Assembly: GCA_910589395.1 (NCBI GenBank)
Contig: CAJUTL010000001.1
Location: 1-64,000, forward strand
Length of the DNA: 64,000 nucleotides
From: an uncultured Oscillospiraceae bacterium
GTDB taxonomy: Bacteria; Bacillota_A; Clostridia; Oscillospirales; Acutalibacteraceae
Reading direction: 5' to 3'
The first letter of the stretch is position 1. Every line of letters begins with the position of its first letter. Under the pieces are notes generated by a model that did no database searches, was not told the DNA's origin, and worked only from the letters and a program-made list of their open reading frames with translations. The position numbers were made by a program, and so were the translations under genes. Shown one piece after another: positions 24,597-32,601 of this stretch.

Positions 24597-24690
24597 TGTC
24601 ATCCTGAACGAAGTGAAGGATCTCGTCCTTTGCCCTTTTTCCGGGAATTAAGGACAAGATTCTTCGTCACTGCGTTCCTCAGAATGACAA
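24597..24690. repeat. Interspersed repeat family A, copy 2 (full length)
   Basis: TGTCATCCTGAACGAAGTGA at the left and TGCGTTCCTCAGAATGACA at the right are imperfect inverted copies; the middle has GATCTCGTCCTTTG and GGACAAGATTC, also inverted. Microrepeat tails (CTAACTTCTAATTACTAATT) follow to 24770, overlapping the 3' end of the glycosidase gene. Confidence 0.85.
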
Positions 24691-24747
24691 AAGGGAGCTT
24701 TCTGCTAAACTATAATTTATCGAACTATGTCCTTGACCTTCTAACTT

Positions 24748-26277
24748 CTAATTACTAATTGCTAATTTCTTTAAGCGGATCGCCATGTATTCCTTTCCCG
24801 GCAGCGCAACACGGAATTTACCGCTGTGCACGCCGGCGTCGGTGACGGTCATTTCCCAGGTGTCGATGATCTCGGCCTGCCACTTTCCCTCCGGCTTGAT
24901 AAAATCCCGGAAGGAGGGTCTGCCGAAGCCGTAATAATGGATCTCATAGCCGCCGGCGCCTTCCATCAGGAAGCCGGGGGAATCCGGTACGCCCACTGTT
25001 TCGTCAAAGGAGCCCTGGCCCCGGCGCAGCCCATAGCCCGGCGTTTCCTTCAGAATTTGGTGGAGAAAACGGATTCGTGCGGGGCTTTCCCCGTGCAGGG
25101 GGCCTCCGTGGCTCCACCAAAGAATATCGTGCTCAGGATCCACAAAGGTTTCTCCGTGCCCGGCATAGCCGCCCCGCATGGCGGCCTCCCAGAACCGGCG
25201 GGTCAGCTCTTGCCCGGAAATATTGCCCCAGCCCATATCAAGATTGCCTTCATAGGAAATTTCGTCCCACACAACAGGCTTCCCCCAGCGGGTACGGTAC
25301 TCGTCCGTATATTCCACATGGCGGTACAGATCCTGCCGCTGCAGGCTGCAATGGGTGATCCAGGGACGGCTGTGGTCGTAAAAACTGATACAGTTGTGAA
25401 TGCCCCGCAGGTGGCGGTAAGGATCCAGTTCACAGAGCAGGGCGGCGTAATGCTCCCAATCCTCCAGCGTTTTGGTGCGAAGCAGGTCATATTCGTTGGC
25501 AAGGCTCCACCACACGTTCCGGTAAGCGGAGAACCGGGCGATCACATAGCGCCAGTACAGGTCGTCCTGCTCCCTTGTCATTTGGGAGAAGCCCCAGCGG
25601 TCATAGGGGTGCATCACGATGAGGTCGGCCTCGATCCCCCGCTCCTGAAGCTCCAGAATACAGCGCTCGATCCGGCGGAAATGCTCCGGGAAAAAGCGGG
25701 TAAAGTCCCAGCTGTTTCCGGAAAGGTTCGCCTCGTAGGTGAAGGTTTCTTCGCTGAGACCGGAGTTGTCCACCGGCGTGCCCTCATAGGGAAAGGTTTC
25801 CGGGTCCCGGAAATTGTGAATGTAGTGCTTTGGGAATACGCAGAAGCGCATTTTGTTGAAATACCCCTTGGAAAGCTCCTCCAGCGTCTGCCGGTGAACC
25901 TCCTCCGGCTGGTGGGCCCAGGCATAGCAGGTGGTTCCCACAGAATAATAGGGCGTGGCGTCTTCATAGGCAAAATGGTAGGTGTTCACCACCCGCATGG
26001 GACCGTGGTTTCCCTTGGACGCAGGCGTAACAAGAAAGCTTCCCGCTGTTTGAGCCCCCGGGAAATTCCCGCTGGTCTCATAGGTGTATTCCCCCTCAAA
26101 GGACGGCATGAAACGAACCTTGTACACTCCTTCTCCATCATAGAAGCCGGAAACCCTTACTTCCTCGTTTTTCCCCCGAAACACGGCGGTAAGCTGCCGT
26201 TCTGTAAAAGGATTTCCTTCCTTCGGGCCATGCGCCTCCAGCTCCAGCATGCCCCAGCGCTCCACTGTTTTTTCCAT
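24748..26277 (-). CDS. Glycoside hydrolase with DUF5060-DUF4038-DUF5605 domains
   Basis: 509 residues, no signal peptide, so intracellular. Residues 1-90 form a beta-sandwich (DUF5060-like: RWGMLELEAHGPKEGNPF), 100-420 a TIM barrel of the DUF4038/apiosidase-like clan with PYYSVGTTCYAWAHQ at its start, and 430-509 a C-terminal beta domain (DUF5605-like, WEMTVTDAG). Likely catalytic acids are Glu262 in WWSLANEYD (acid/base) and Glu339 in VVWDEISYEG (nucleophile). Members act on plant-type pectic or rhamnogalacturonan side chains or other small glycans. GGAGG precedes ATG. It is read convergently to the oxidoreductase operon and follows the DUF362 gene. Confidence 0.82.
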   Translation of the reverse strand: MEKTVERWGMLELEAHGPKEGNPFTERQLTAVFRGKNEEVRVSGFYDGEGVYKVRFMPSFEGEYTYETSGNFPGAQTAGSFLVTPASKGNHGPMRVVNTYHFAYEDATPYYSVGTTCYAWAHQPEEVHRQTLEELSKGYFNKMRFCVFPKHYIHNFRDPETFPYEGTPVDNSGLSEETFTYEANLSGNSWDFTRFFPEHFRRIERCILELQERGIEADLIVMHPYDRWGFSQMTREQDDLYWRYVIARFSAYRNVWWSLANEYDLLRTKTLEDWEHYAALLCELDPYRHLRGIHNCISFYDHSRPWITHCSLQRQDLYRHVEYTDEYRTRWGKPVVWDEISYEGNLDMGWGNISGQELTRRFWEAAMRGGYAGHGETFVDPEHDILWWSHGGPLHGESPARIRFLHQILKETPGYGLRRGQGSFDETVGVPDSPGFLMEGAGGYEIHYYGFGRPSFRDFIKPEGKWQAEIIDTWEMTVTDAGVHSGKFRVALPGKEYMAIRLKKLAISN

Positions 26278-26311
26278 ACGAAAGCCTCCACTTCTTTCCG
26301 AATTTCAGAGC

Positions 26312-27169
26312 TTACAGCTCCACAAGCTCATACTTCCGGCTGCCCATGCCAATGCTTTCCGCCACCTCCACGGTATAAACGCCATGGCGGGATTCAATAC
26401 GCTCCAGCAAATGGGGCTTGCCGGGGTCGTCGCTGGCATAGACCAGATCCAGGCAGGCCTGATCCAGCGCCACCGGATCGAGAGAAGCGAGAATGCCAAT
26501 ATCCCCAATGGCGGGATCCTCCGCCACCGCGCAGCAGTCGCAGTCTACCGACATATTTTTCATCACGTTTACGAAGGCGATTTTCTCGCCGAAATATTCC
26601 ACAATGGTCTTGGCCGCGTCCGCCATGGATTCCAGGAAGGAATCGTGACTGGCGCTCCACATCTCCTCCGGCTTTCCCGCGCCGTGGATATAGGCCTTAC
26701 CGTGGGAGGAGGCAAGGCCGATGGAGATATTCTTCAGCGCGCCGCCAAAGCCGCCCATAGGATGGCCCTTAAAATGGGACAGCACCAGCAGAGAATCGTA
26801 CTGCTTCATGTGGCCGCCCACAAAGTTTTTGTCAATACACCTGCCGCCGTGGACAGGCAGCTCAAAATCGCCTTCCTCGTCCAGAATATCCACCGGGGCG
26901 ATCTCCGTCCAGCCGTGGAGCTTCATGGTTTCCCAGTGGGCTTCGGTGGTGTTGCGCTTGCCTTCATAGGCGGTATTGCACTCCACAATGGTGCCGTGTA
27001 CCTTGTCCACCATGGGCTTCATGAAATCGGCGCGGATAAAGTTCTGGTTCCCCACCTCGCCGGAATGCACCTTCACCGCCACCTTGCCGGGCAGCTCTGT
27101 CCCCAGCGCGTCATACAGCCGCACAACGGCTTCCGGAGTGATCTCTTTGGTAAAATAGACCTTTGCCAT
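26312..27169 (-). CDS. DUF362 domain protein
   Basis: 285 residues. MAKVYFTKEITPEAVVRLYD, then VAVKVHSGE, SHFKGHPMGGFGGALKNIS and LASLDPVALDQACLDLVY are the conserved blocks of DUF362. Some members carry ferredoxin-type CxxCxxCxxxC clusters, but here only a CDCC group is present, so no 4Fe-4S ferredoxin motif. The family's reaction is unknown. GAGGAGTTCAGT precedes the ATG. It starts the two-gene unit with the glycosidase, 34 bp apart. Confidence 0.85.
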   Translation of the reverse strand: MAKVYFTKEITPEAVVRLYDALGTELPGKVAVKVHSGEVGNQNFIRADFMKPMVDKVHGTIVECNTAYEGKRNTTEAHWETMKLHGWTEIAPVDILDEEGDFELPVHGGRCIDKNFVGGHMKQYDSLLVLSHFKGHPMGGFGGALKNISIGLASSHGKAYIHGAGKPEEMWSASHDSFLESMADAAKTIVEYFGEKIAFVNVMKNMSVDCDCCAVAEDPAIGDIGILASLDPVALDQACLDLVYASDDPGKPHLLERIESRHGVYTVEVAESIGMGSRKYELVEL

Positions 27170-27194
27170 ACTGAACTCCTCTTTCCTTTTTATT

Positions 27195-27253
27195 CCGGCA
27201 CTCTGCCGGTTTTTCTGCCATTATTATACAGCTTAAAGCCCACTGTAAGTCAA
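27195..27253 (-). promoter_or_regulatory. Promoter and leader hairpin of the DUF362-glycosidase operon
   Basis: On the minus strand TTGACT (27253-27248), a long 19-bp spacer and TATAAT (27228-27223). In the leader, CCGGCA CTC TGCCGG (27195-27209) makes a small stable hairpin. The spacer is longer than ideal, so the promoter may need an activator. Confidence 0.5.
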
Positions 27254-27281
27254 GAAGAAAATGGGGGAAACGACAAGGTAA

Positions 27282-27656
27282 TGAGGAATTAGGAATGAGC
27301 AATGAGGAATTATTTAAGAGCAAGAGTGCGAGCACTGTAAGTAGCACGAGCGTTACTTACAGTGCTCGCTAAATTGGAACTGGGCGGTGAGCGAAAGCCT
27401 CCCCTTACTTTGTAAGGGGAGGGGGACCGCCGAACGGCGGTGGAAGGGATAGTCACACGCAGAAAGTGGGATAGAATCGCCAGTTTTGATCCCCTCAGTC
27501 ACGGCTTCGCCGTGACAGCTCCCCTTACTCGCGCAAGTGGAGCCTAAGGACGCTAAACTATAGCCGGGCATTGGTTACAACGCTTGTACCCTTGCCCTTC
27601 CTTGCACCGAAGGTGCCACCACCGTCCAGCATCTATTATCCAGCATCTATCATCTA
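27282..27656. repeat. Mosaic of interspersed repeats between DUF362 and DUF4097 genes
   Basis: No gene seen in this stretch. It holds ATGAG/GAATT microrepeats (27282-27315), a perfect 16-bp hairpin GCGAGCACTGTAAGTA (27328-27343) with its inverse (27354-27369), CTCCCCTTA/TAAGGGGAG and CCGCC/GGCGG hairpins (about 27403-27442), and a family B unit CCCCTCAGTCACGG (27491) with the hairpin TCACGGCTTCGCCGTGA. A second family B unit lies at 39577-39610. Confidence 0.8.
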
Positions 27657-27700
27657 AACCCCCAAGCCCCGGCGGAAGCTTCCGCCGGGGCTTGGGGGTT
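27657..27700. terminator. Perfect 44-bp GC-rich palindrome
   Basis: The left half AACCCCCAAGCCCCGGCGGA runs into AAGCTT and then its exact reverse complement, with no unpaired loop in DNA. It lies 43 bp past the DUF4097 operon stop and may end its transcription, although a T-run is short on both strands. Confidence 0.6.
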
Positions 27701-27743
27701 CAAAAGGAGATTATCTGAATTACGCTTGCTTGTAAAAAATCGG

Positions 27744-28934
27744 TCAGGCCCGGCGCAGCTCCACGGCGCCGCTGATGGCATTCATATCGATCTCCGCGTC
27801 TCCGTCCCCGTAGGCGCCTTCGCCGGACTTGGCGTTCAGCTCTCCTGTGAGAGGGAAATCGCAATGGAAGGCACCGAATTTTGCGTGGTAATTTACCGTA
27901 AATCCATCTTCGGAATCGGGTAAATAAAGGACCGAACGGCCGGAAACAGTGTGAACGTTTGCCTCTTCCGGAAGTCTGTTCAGGGTCACGGAGGCAAGGC
28001 CGGACACAGAATCCAGCGAGAGCTCATCGCAATCTCCAAAGGCGTTCAGAGAGCCGGTCACAATACGCAGGTTCGCGTCCTCCGCGTGGAAGCCCGTGAT
28101 CCCCACTTCCCCGGAAACTCCGGAAATATCCAGATCCTCCGCCTGAAGGTCTCTTGCCGTGATCTGCCCGGATACCGCGGAAAGCTTCAGTTCCTCAGCA
28201 TGGAGCTCGGAAACCTCAATGCGGCCGGAAACCTGGGAAAGGGTGATGTTCTCCGCTGAAAAACCCTGGAGCCGAATATTGCCGGCAATGCTTTTGATCT
28301 CCAGCTCCTCCAGCCCGTGGAAGCAATTTTCAGGAAGCTCCACCAGCAGATGTTTGGAATAAGGAACGCCCTGCCGCATCTTTTCTTTTCCCCAGGCAAT
28401 GGAAAGCTCGCCGTCCTCCAGGGTGACCACCGTTTTTTCCCGCTCCTCCAAAGGCATGCGGGAATATTCCGTGATCCTGATCTCACCGCCCTCTGTGGGG
28501 CGCAGCTCCACATTGCCCCGGATCCACTGAATATTCAGGTTTTCCAGTTCTCCCGCCATCAGGGGATATTCCAGCGGGCTGCTTTGCGCCTCCCGAAAAT
28601 CCTCGTCCTCCTGTTCCCAGTTGGCCCCCAGAATATTCTCTGCCTCCTGCGAATCTGTGGGAAACTGAATTTTCCCCAAGCCCTTCAGCGCCTTTTTCGC
28701 TTCCTCCATGGCAAGCCTTGCCGCCTCCGCCGCGCCCTCCTGAAGCTCTTTGCCCAGTCTTCGGAGGTCATGAAATCCTGAAGCGGGCTCTGCCGCCGGG
28801 GGAGGCGGTGAAGCAGCCGGCTTCTGAGGCGCCGCCGGGCCGCCGTCCAGCGCCTTCAAAAGCCTGGCCGCGTCCTCTGAGGTGATGATCCCCTGTTCCA
28901 CCATATCTAAAATTTTTCTCTGTTCGTCATTCAT
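27744..28934 (-). CDS. SHOCT-like plus DUF4097 beta-repeat protein (LiaX/YvlB-like)
   Basis: 396 residues. Residues 1-32 (DEQRKILDMVEQGIITSEDA, ARLLKAL) form the short SHOCT-like helical domain seen at the start of LiaX/YvlB proteins; a Pro/Ala linker follows (about 33-60); from about 125 the protein is a stack of short beta-repeats (for example LKLSAVSGQITARDLQAEDL, DISGVSGEVGI) of the DUF4097 'toastrack' type, where V-S-G turns recur about every 18-20 residues. Members sense or respond to envelope stress. No signal peptide or membrane span. Last gene of the DUF2089 operon; a clear paralogue of the gene upstream. Confidence 0.82.
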   Translation of the reverse strand: MNDEQRKILDMVEQGIITSEDAARLLKALDGGPAAPQKPAASPPPPAAEPASGFHDLRRLGKELQEGAAEAARLAMEEAKKALKGLGKIQFPTDSQEAENILGANWEQEDEDFREAQSSPLEYPLMAGELENLNIQWIRGNVELRPTEGGEIRITEYSRMPLEEREKTVVTLEDGELSIAWGKEKMRQGVPYSKHLLVELPENCFHGLEELEIKSIAGNIRLQGFSAENITLSQVSGRIEVSELHAEELKLSAVSGQITARDLQAEDLDISGVSGEVGITGFHAEDANLRIVTGSLNAFGDCDELSLDSVSGLASVTLNRLPEEANVHTVSGRSVLYLPDSEDGFTVNYHAKFGAFHCDFPLTGELNAKSGEGAYGDGDAEIDMNAISGAVELRRA

Positions 28935-28972
28935 TGCGAAAACACCTCTTCTTTCTTCAAAAATCCGGGCCT

Positions 28973-30217
28973 CTAGCTCTTTTCGATCCGCATGCTCCCG
29001 GAGGTGGTGGAAAGATCGATCCTTGTTTTTCCCATGCCGCAGCGAAGGGAGCCGGACCTCTTTTCCCTGGTTCCGGTCACGGGGAAGTCACAGTCAAAGC
29101 CGCCGGAAACCGTGTGGTACTCCGCAGAGAAGCCTTCGGCCGTGTCGGGAAGCAGCAGGGTAACGCTTCCGGAAACACTGCTGCTCTGCAGGGACTCCGG
29201 CATTGTGCCAAGGGCCAGACAGGAGCTGCCGGAGGCGGTTTTCGCCTTCGCGCTTCCGCCCGCCGTTCCCTCAAACCGGACAGAGCCGGAAACCGAGGAA
29301 AGCTTCAGCGTTCCCGCCGCGTCTCCACGCAGCTCGATTTTGCCGGAGGTGGAAGAAATACCGGCGTTGACCGCGGAAAAATCTCCGGTAAGCTTTCCGG
29401 AAACGGTGGAAAGCTTCAACTCCTCGGCGGAAAGGGCGCGGGCGTCGATCCTGCCGGAGGTGCTGGAAAGGCCGATCCGCCTTCCCTGCAGGCCAAAGGC
29501 TGAAATTTCTCCGGAAACGGTATGGGCGGACAGGCTGTTCGCCATCAGACCATTTAAGGAAATCGCGGCGGATACGACGCCGATGTCCACGGTTTCCAAA
29601 GGCGAACCGGTTTTGGGCAGCTCCACCACCAGCCGCTTTGCGACGGATTTGAAAAAGGGCCAGCGGATATGGCTTTTGCTCCAGGCAATGCGCAGGCTTC
29701 CGTTCACCATGGAAACCTCCATCTTTTCCCCATCGGACAAAGGCCGTTTGGCATATTCCGCCACCTTGACCTGGTCGCCTTCGCCGTAGAACACCTCCAC
29801 CGAGCCGCTCACCCACTCCACGTCCAGGGAACGAATGGCGCTTCCCAGCCCCGGATATTCGTGGGGCGTTTCCACCCCCGTCTGTTCCGCCGGGGAGCTC
29901 TCAGAGACAAAGGGGATCGAGGAAGCTTGGGGAATGGGCGGTGTTTCAGGGATCTCCGGTATTTCCGGTGCGGGCGGCGCTTCGGGTGCGTCGGCCTCCG
30001 CAAAAACTTTCTCCAGCTTCTCTTCCATTCCCTCGGGGTACAACGTCAGCGAAGGGACCCCGCCGCTTTCCTCCCGCTGCTCCGGCGGCGCATCGGCCTG
30101 CTGCTTTTCGGGAAACTCCGTTTCTTCTCCCAGCGCCTCCAGCAGCCGGTAAGCGTCCTCCTGGGAAATGATCCCGGCCTCCAGCATATTCAGTATCTTT
30201 TGTTTTCCCTCATTCAC
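28973..30217 (-). CDS. SHOCT-like plus DUF4097 beta-repeat protein, second paralogue
   Basis: 414 residues. The start is GTG 30217 with GGGAGGAA upstream: from there VNEGKQKILNMLEAGIISQE aligns with the start of the downstream paralogue, while the upstream extension does not. SHOCT-like helices (1-33), a long acidic Pro-rich linker (about 40-110, with repeated PEIPE/PPIPQ), then DUF4097 beta-repeats with regular S-x-S-G turns (LSAHTVSGEISAFGLQGRR, STSGRIDARALSAEEL). Its GTG overlaps the stop of the 86-residue gene (GTGA), so translation is coupled. The pair may form a hetero-oligomeric envelope-stress sensor; this is inference from family. Confidence 0.82.
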   Translation of the reverse strand: MNEGKQKILNMLEAGIISQEDAYRLLEALGEETEFPEKQQADAPPEQREESGGVPSLTLYPEGMEEKLEKVFAEADAPEAPPAPEIPEIPETPPIPQASSIPFVSESSPAEQTGVETPHEYPGLGSAIRSLDVEWVSGSVEVFYGEGDQVKVAEYAKRPLSDGEKMEVSMVNGSLRIAWSKSHIRWPFFKSVAKRLVVELPKTGSPLETVDIGVVSAAISLNGLMANSLSAHTVSGEISAFGLQGRRIGLSSTSGRIDARALSAEELKLSTVSGKLTGDFSAVNAGISSTSGKIELRGDAAGTLKLSSVSGSVRFEGTAGGSAKAKTASGSSCLALGTMPESLQSSSVSGSVTLLLPDTAEGFSAEYHTVSGGFDCDFPVTGTREKRSGSLRCGMGKTRIDLSTTSGSMRIEKS

Positions 30218-30474
30218 AGAACATTCCTCCCTTCCCACACCTTTTCAGGATCTATCTGCCATAAATACAGGCTGTGCTGGCCCAGGCGCCGGATCAGCCG
30301 CGGCCTTGCCGAAAAAGACCGTTTTGCTTTCCGCAGAAGCGCCAAAAGCCCCGTAAAACCTTTTTCCAGCATTCCCGTTTCTCTTTGAAACGCTATATCT
30401 CCTAAAACATCTCTTTGCAACCGGCAGTTCCCGCAAAAGGGAGGCCGGTACAGAGCCGCATTGACAGCGCGCAT
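30214..30474 (-). CDS. Small basic protein of the DUF2089/DUF4097 operon
   Basis: 86 residues, unknown family. It starts one base after the DUF2089 stop, with GGGAGGAA inside the end of that gene, and its TGA overlaps the GTG of the next gene. This tight packing on both sides supports a real gene. It is rich in Arg/Lys (RKAKRSFSARPRLIRRLG) with a Cys-x2-Cys near the start (FCGNCRLQRD) and no membrane span. A nucleic-acid-binding or regulatory role is possible, but nothing in the sequence proves it. Confidence 0.6.
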   Translation of the reverse strand: MRAVNAALYRPPFCGNCRLQRDVLGDIAFQRETGMLEKGFTGLLALLRKAKRSFSARPRLIRRLGQHSLYLWQIDPEKVWEGRNVL

Positions 30475-30475
30475 G

Positions 30476-30877
30476 TTATTTTCCTCCCTTCAACTGGTTC
30501 AAGGCCTCGATGGCCGTATCCACATCGATCTCCCGGCTGGAAAGCCGGGACAGGATCTCGGCGCGCTCCTCCTGCTCCCGCAGCGCCCGCAGCTCCGGCT
30601 TCTCATCAAAGCCCAGGGCGTTCAAAGCGGCGTCCAACATGTTCTTTACCGTGGGGTAGCTGACCCCCAGCGCCTTTTCCACTTCTTTAATGGACCCTCT
30701 GCACCGCAGAAAGGTTTCCACAAACTGCAAATGCTTCTCTTCCAGCCGGCAGAAGCGGCAGGGCGAAAAGCTGCCTGTCAGCTCCGTGCCGCAGTTTCCG
30801 CACTTCAGGCGGGTCACTGCCATGGTGCCTCCGCATACCGGGCATTGGGAGGGAGCGTGAAACGATTGATTTGCCAT
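30476..30877 (-). CDS. DUF2089 family zinc-ribbon/HTH regulator
   Basis: 133 residues from ATG 30877 (AAAGGAGAAATCGTT upstream). Zinc ribbon Cys12-x2-Cys15 and Cys26-x2-Cys29, with a third pair Cys40-x2-Cys43, then an HTH (FLRCRGSIKEVEKALGVSYP, TVKNML; about 55-80) and a C-terminal SHOCT-like tail (SRLSSREIDVDTAIEALNQL). The family is DUF2089, which in Firmicutes is regularly found with DUF4097 genes and is presumed to regulate them. The tail echoes the N-terminal helices of the two downstream proteins (IDVDTAIEAL versus IITSEDAARLLKAL), suggesting that they interact. Confidence 0.85.
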   Translation of the reverse strand: MANQSFHAPSQCPVCGGTMAVTRLKCGNCGTELTGSFSPCRFCRLEEKHLQFVETFLRCRGSIKEVEKALGVSYPTVKNMLDAALNALGFDEKPELRALREQEERAEILSRLSSREIDVDTAIEALNQLKGGK

Positions 30878-31051
30878 AACGATTTCTCCTTTCAAGCTTT
30901 TTGGGAAAAGCCTCTTTCTTTTCCGGCTTCCACAGGCGGCCGGGGCAAAGACTTCTCTTCGGCGGCGGGCTTCGGAGGTTTTTCCTGTGTATTTCTCAAA
31001 AGCCTGCCTGGGATTTCAAAAAAATCTAATATTTTCTTGCTTTCTGTCCGC

Positions 31052-31080
31052 ATTATAACCCCTTGTATTAACTTTGTCAA
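31052..31080 (-). promoter_or_regulatory. Consensus sigma-A promoter of the DUF2089 operon
   Basis: Minus strand: TTGACA (31080-31075), exactly 17 bp, TATAAT (31057-31052). A perfect consensus. The leader to the DUF2089 start is about 170 nt. Confidence 0.85.
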
Positions 31081-31301
31081 TAGAAAAATTAACTTTTTTA
31101 AGATTTTCGCTTAATTTTTTTAATTTCAGGCTTTCGCGGCATGAAACCTGCCTGTATTTGCCGCCAAATTCACCTCGAGCTCACGGTACGCTCGCCCAAA
31201 CTGCTAAAATAGAAAGAGAAAATCCGGTATTCAAGCTTGAAGCCCATGGAGGATAAAAGGTATCCTGAAGAAAAAGAAACCACAAAAGGAGCCATACGCT
31301 T

Positions 31302-32279
31302 ATGACGAACCGGGAAAGATTTCTCAAGACGCTGAAATGCGAGCCCATCGGCGGCCAGGTACCCACCTTTGAGCTGGTGTTCTTCCTGACCATGGAGGCT
31401 TTCGGAAAGGTACACCCGCACCAGCGGAGTTATTCGCAGTGGAAGCAGATGAGCCCCAGAGAACAGGAGCTGCAAATCAACGACATGGCGGATCTTTATA
31501 TAGAAACAGCCCGCCGTTACGGCCACAGCGCCATTCTGCTGCACCCGAATCCCTACAATGTGGAAGACACTCAGCGCCTGCTGGAGGCGGTACGCGGGAA
31601 AACCGGCCAGGAATATTGCTTGCTCATTGACCGGGACCCCACCTGGGCCATTCCAGACGGAGAAAGCATGATGGAATTCTCCGCCAAAATGTACGAAGCC
31701 CCCGAAGAGCTGAATGAGATTTCAGAGCGGCGCATGGAAAGCATGCTGGAATATGCCTACAAGCTGGACAGCTGGGGCCATCTGCTGGACGGCTTCACCC
31801 TTTGCTCGGATTACTGCTTTAACACCAATCCTTTTTTCAGCCCGGAAAAATTTGACGAGCTGATTGCTCCCTACCTGAAGGCAGTCCTCTCAGAATACCG
31901 GCGGTTGGGGTATTACACCATCAAGCATACGGACGGCAACATTATGCCCCTTGCCCGTAGACTGGCGGACTGCGGCCCCGACGCTATTCACTCTCTGGAT
32001 CCCCAGGGCGGCGTATCGATCCCGGAGGTGCGAAAGCTGGTGGGAGAGAATATCTGCCTGATCGGCAACGTAAACTGCGGCCTGCTGCAAACCGGCACAG
32101 ACGAGCAGTGCGATGCCGACGTGATGCGCTCTCTGCGGGAGGGTATGGCAACAGGCAGAGGCTATGTGTTTTCCACCTCCAACTGCGCCTACACCGGCCT
32201 GCCCCTGGAACGCTATGAAAGAATGATAGAACTTTGGCGCACTTATGGAAATTATGACCGGCGGCAAAATACGCCCTGA
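31302..32279 (+). CDS. Uroporphyrinogen decarboxylase-like (MtaA/CmuA-type) protein, copy 1
   Basis: 325 residues of the URO-D fold. It begins MTNRERFLKTLKCEPIGGQV, the usual opening of the non-haem branch, and contains HTDGNIMPL (about 208) and a C-terminal EGMATGRGYVFSTSNC segment. True HemE arginines for porphyrin binding are not evident; members of this branch often transfer methyl groups with corrinoid proteins (MtaA, CmuA) or are uncharacterised sugar-cluster enzymes. AAAGGAGCC precedes ATG. It lies just upstream of the ABC importer and shares its neighbourhood with two more URO-D-like genes. Confidence 0.82.
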   Translation: MTNRERFLKTLKCEPIGGQVPTFELVFFLTMEAFGKVHPHQRSYSQWKQMSPREQELQINDMADLYIETARRYGHSAILLHPNPYNVEDTQRLLEAVRGKTGQEYCLLIDRDPTWAIPDGESMMEFSAKMYEAPEELNEISERRMESMLEYAYKLDSWGHLLDGFTLCSDYCFNTNPFFSPEKFDELIAPYLKAVLSEYRRLGYYTIKHTDGNIMPLARRLADCGPDAIHSLDPQGGVSIPEVRKLVGENICLIGNVNCGLLQTGTDEQCDADVMRSLREGMATGRGYVFSTSNCAYTGLPLERYERMIELWRTYGNYDRRQNTP

Positions 32280-32321
32280 CCCGATAAAAATCGCCAGGGC
32301 GTGTTCATGCCCCGGAAAAAG

Positions 32322-32355
32322 CCGAACTGTTTGGAGTATTCGCAGTTTGGTTTTT
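32322..32355 (+). terminator. Terminator after URO-D-like copy 1
   Basis: CCGAACTG (32322-32329) pairs with CAGTTTGG (32343-32350, one G-T pair), followed by TTTTT. Confidence 0.75.
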
Positions 32356-32395
32356 CAGCGTATTTTTTCCACTTTTTAGGAAAAAATATGGAATA

Positions 32396-32478
32396 TTTGA
32401 AAAAGATATCCGGTTTTCAAAAACCCAATATCAAATTTTTGAAATATTTTTGCAGATCGTTCTGTTTACGTCCGTAAA
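32396..32478 (+). promoter_or_regulatory. Cluster of dyads before the sugar importer (operator candidates)
   Basis: Three dyads lie 120-205 bp before the first permease gene: TTTGAAAA (32396-32403) with TTTTCAAA (32414-32421); TCAAA TT TTTGA (32431-32442); TTTACG TC CGTAAA (32465-32478). A weak promoter TTTACG-17-TACAGT overlaps the last. They are likely binding sites of an AraC or catabolite regulator; which one is unknown. Confidence 0.45.
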
Positions 32479-32601
32479 AAAATGAATTACAGTATTTAAA
32501 AGAATTCTGTAACGTGTCACCGCAAAAGGGGCCCGTCTGTTCCGCAGTCTTTTCTCTTTTCACAGAACAGGCCCGGCCGCATAAGGAGGAAACGAAAAAC
32601 T

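Noticed and set aside
24826..26760. Very long plus-strand open frame (644 codons)
   Set aside because: Exact antisense of the glycosidase and DUF362 genes, which have clear motifs, starts and ribosome binding sites; long antisense frames are common at this GC content.
30892..31080. A 62-codon minus-strand frame upstream of the DUF2089 gene
   Set aside because: Its start codons lie in or before the -35/-10 promoter, so the normal transcript would not contain them; composition is low-complexity and the frame ends in the next ribosome binding site.
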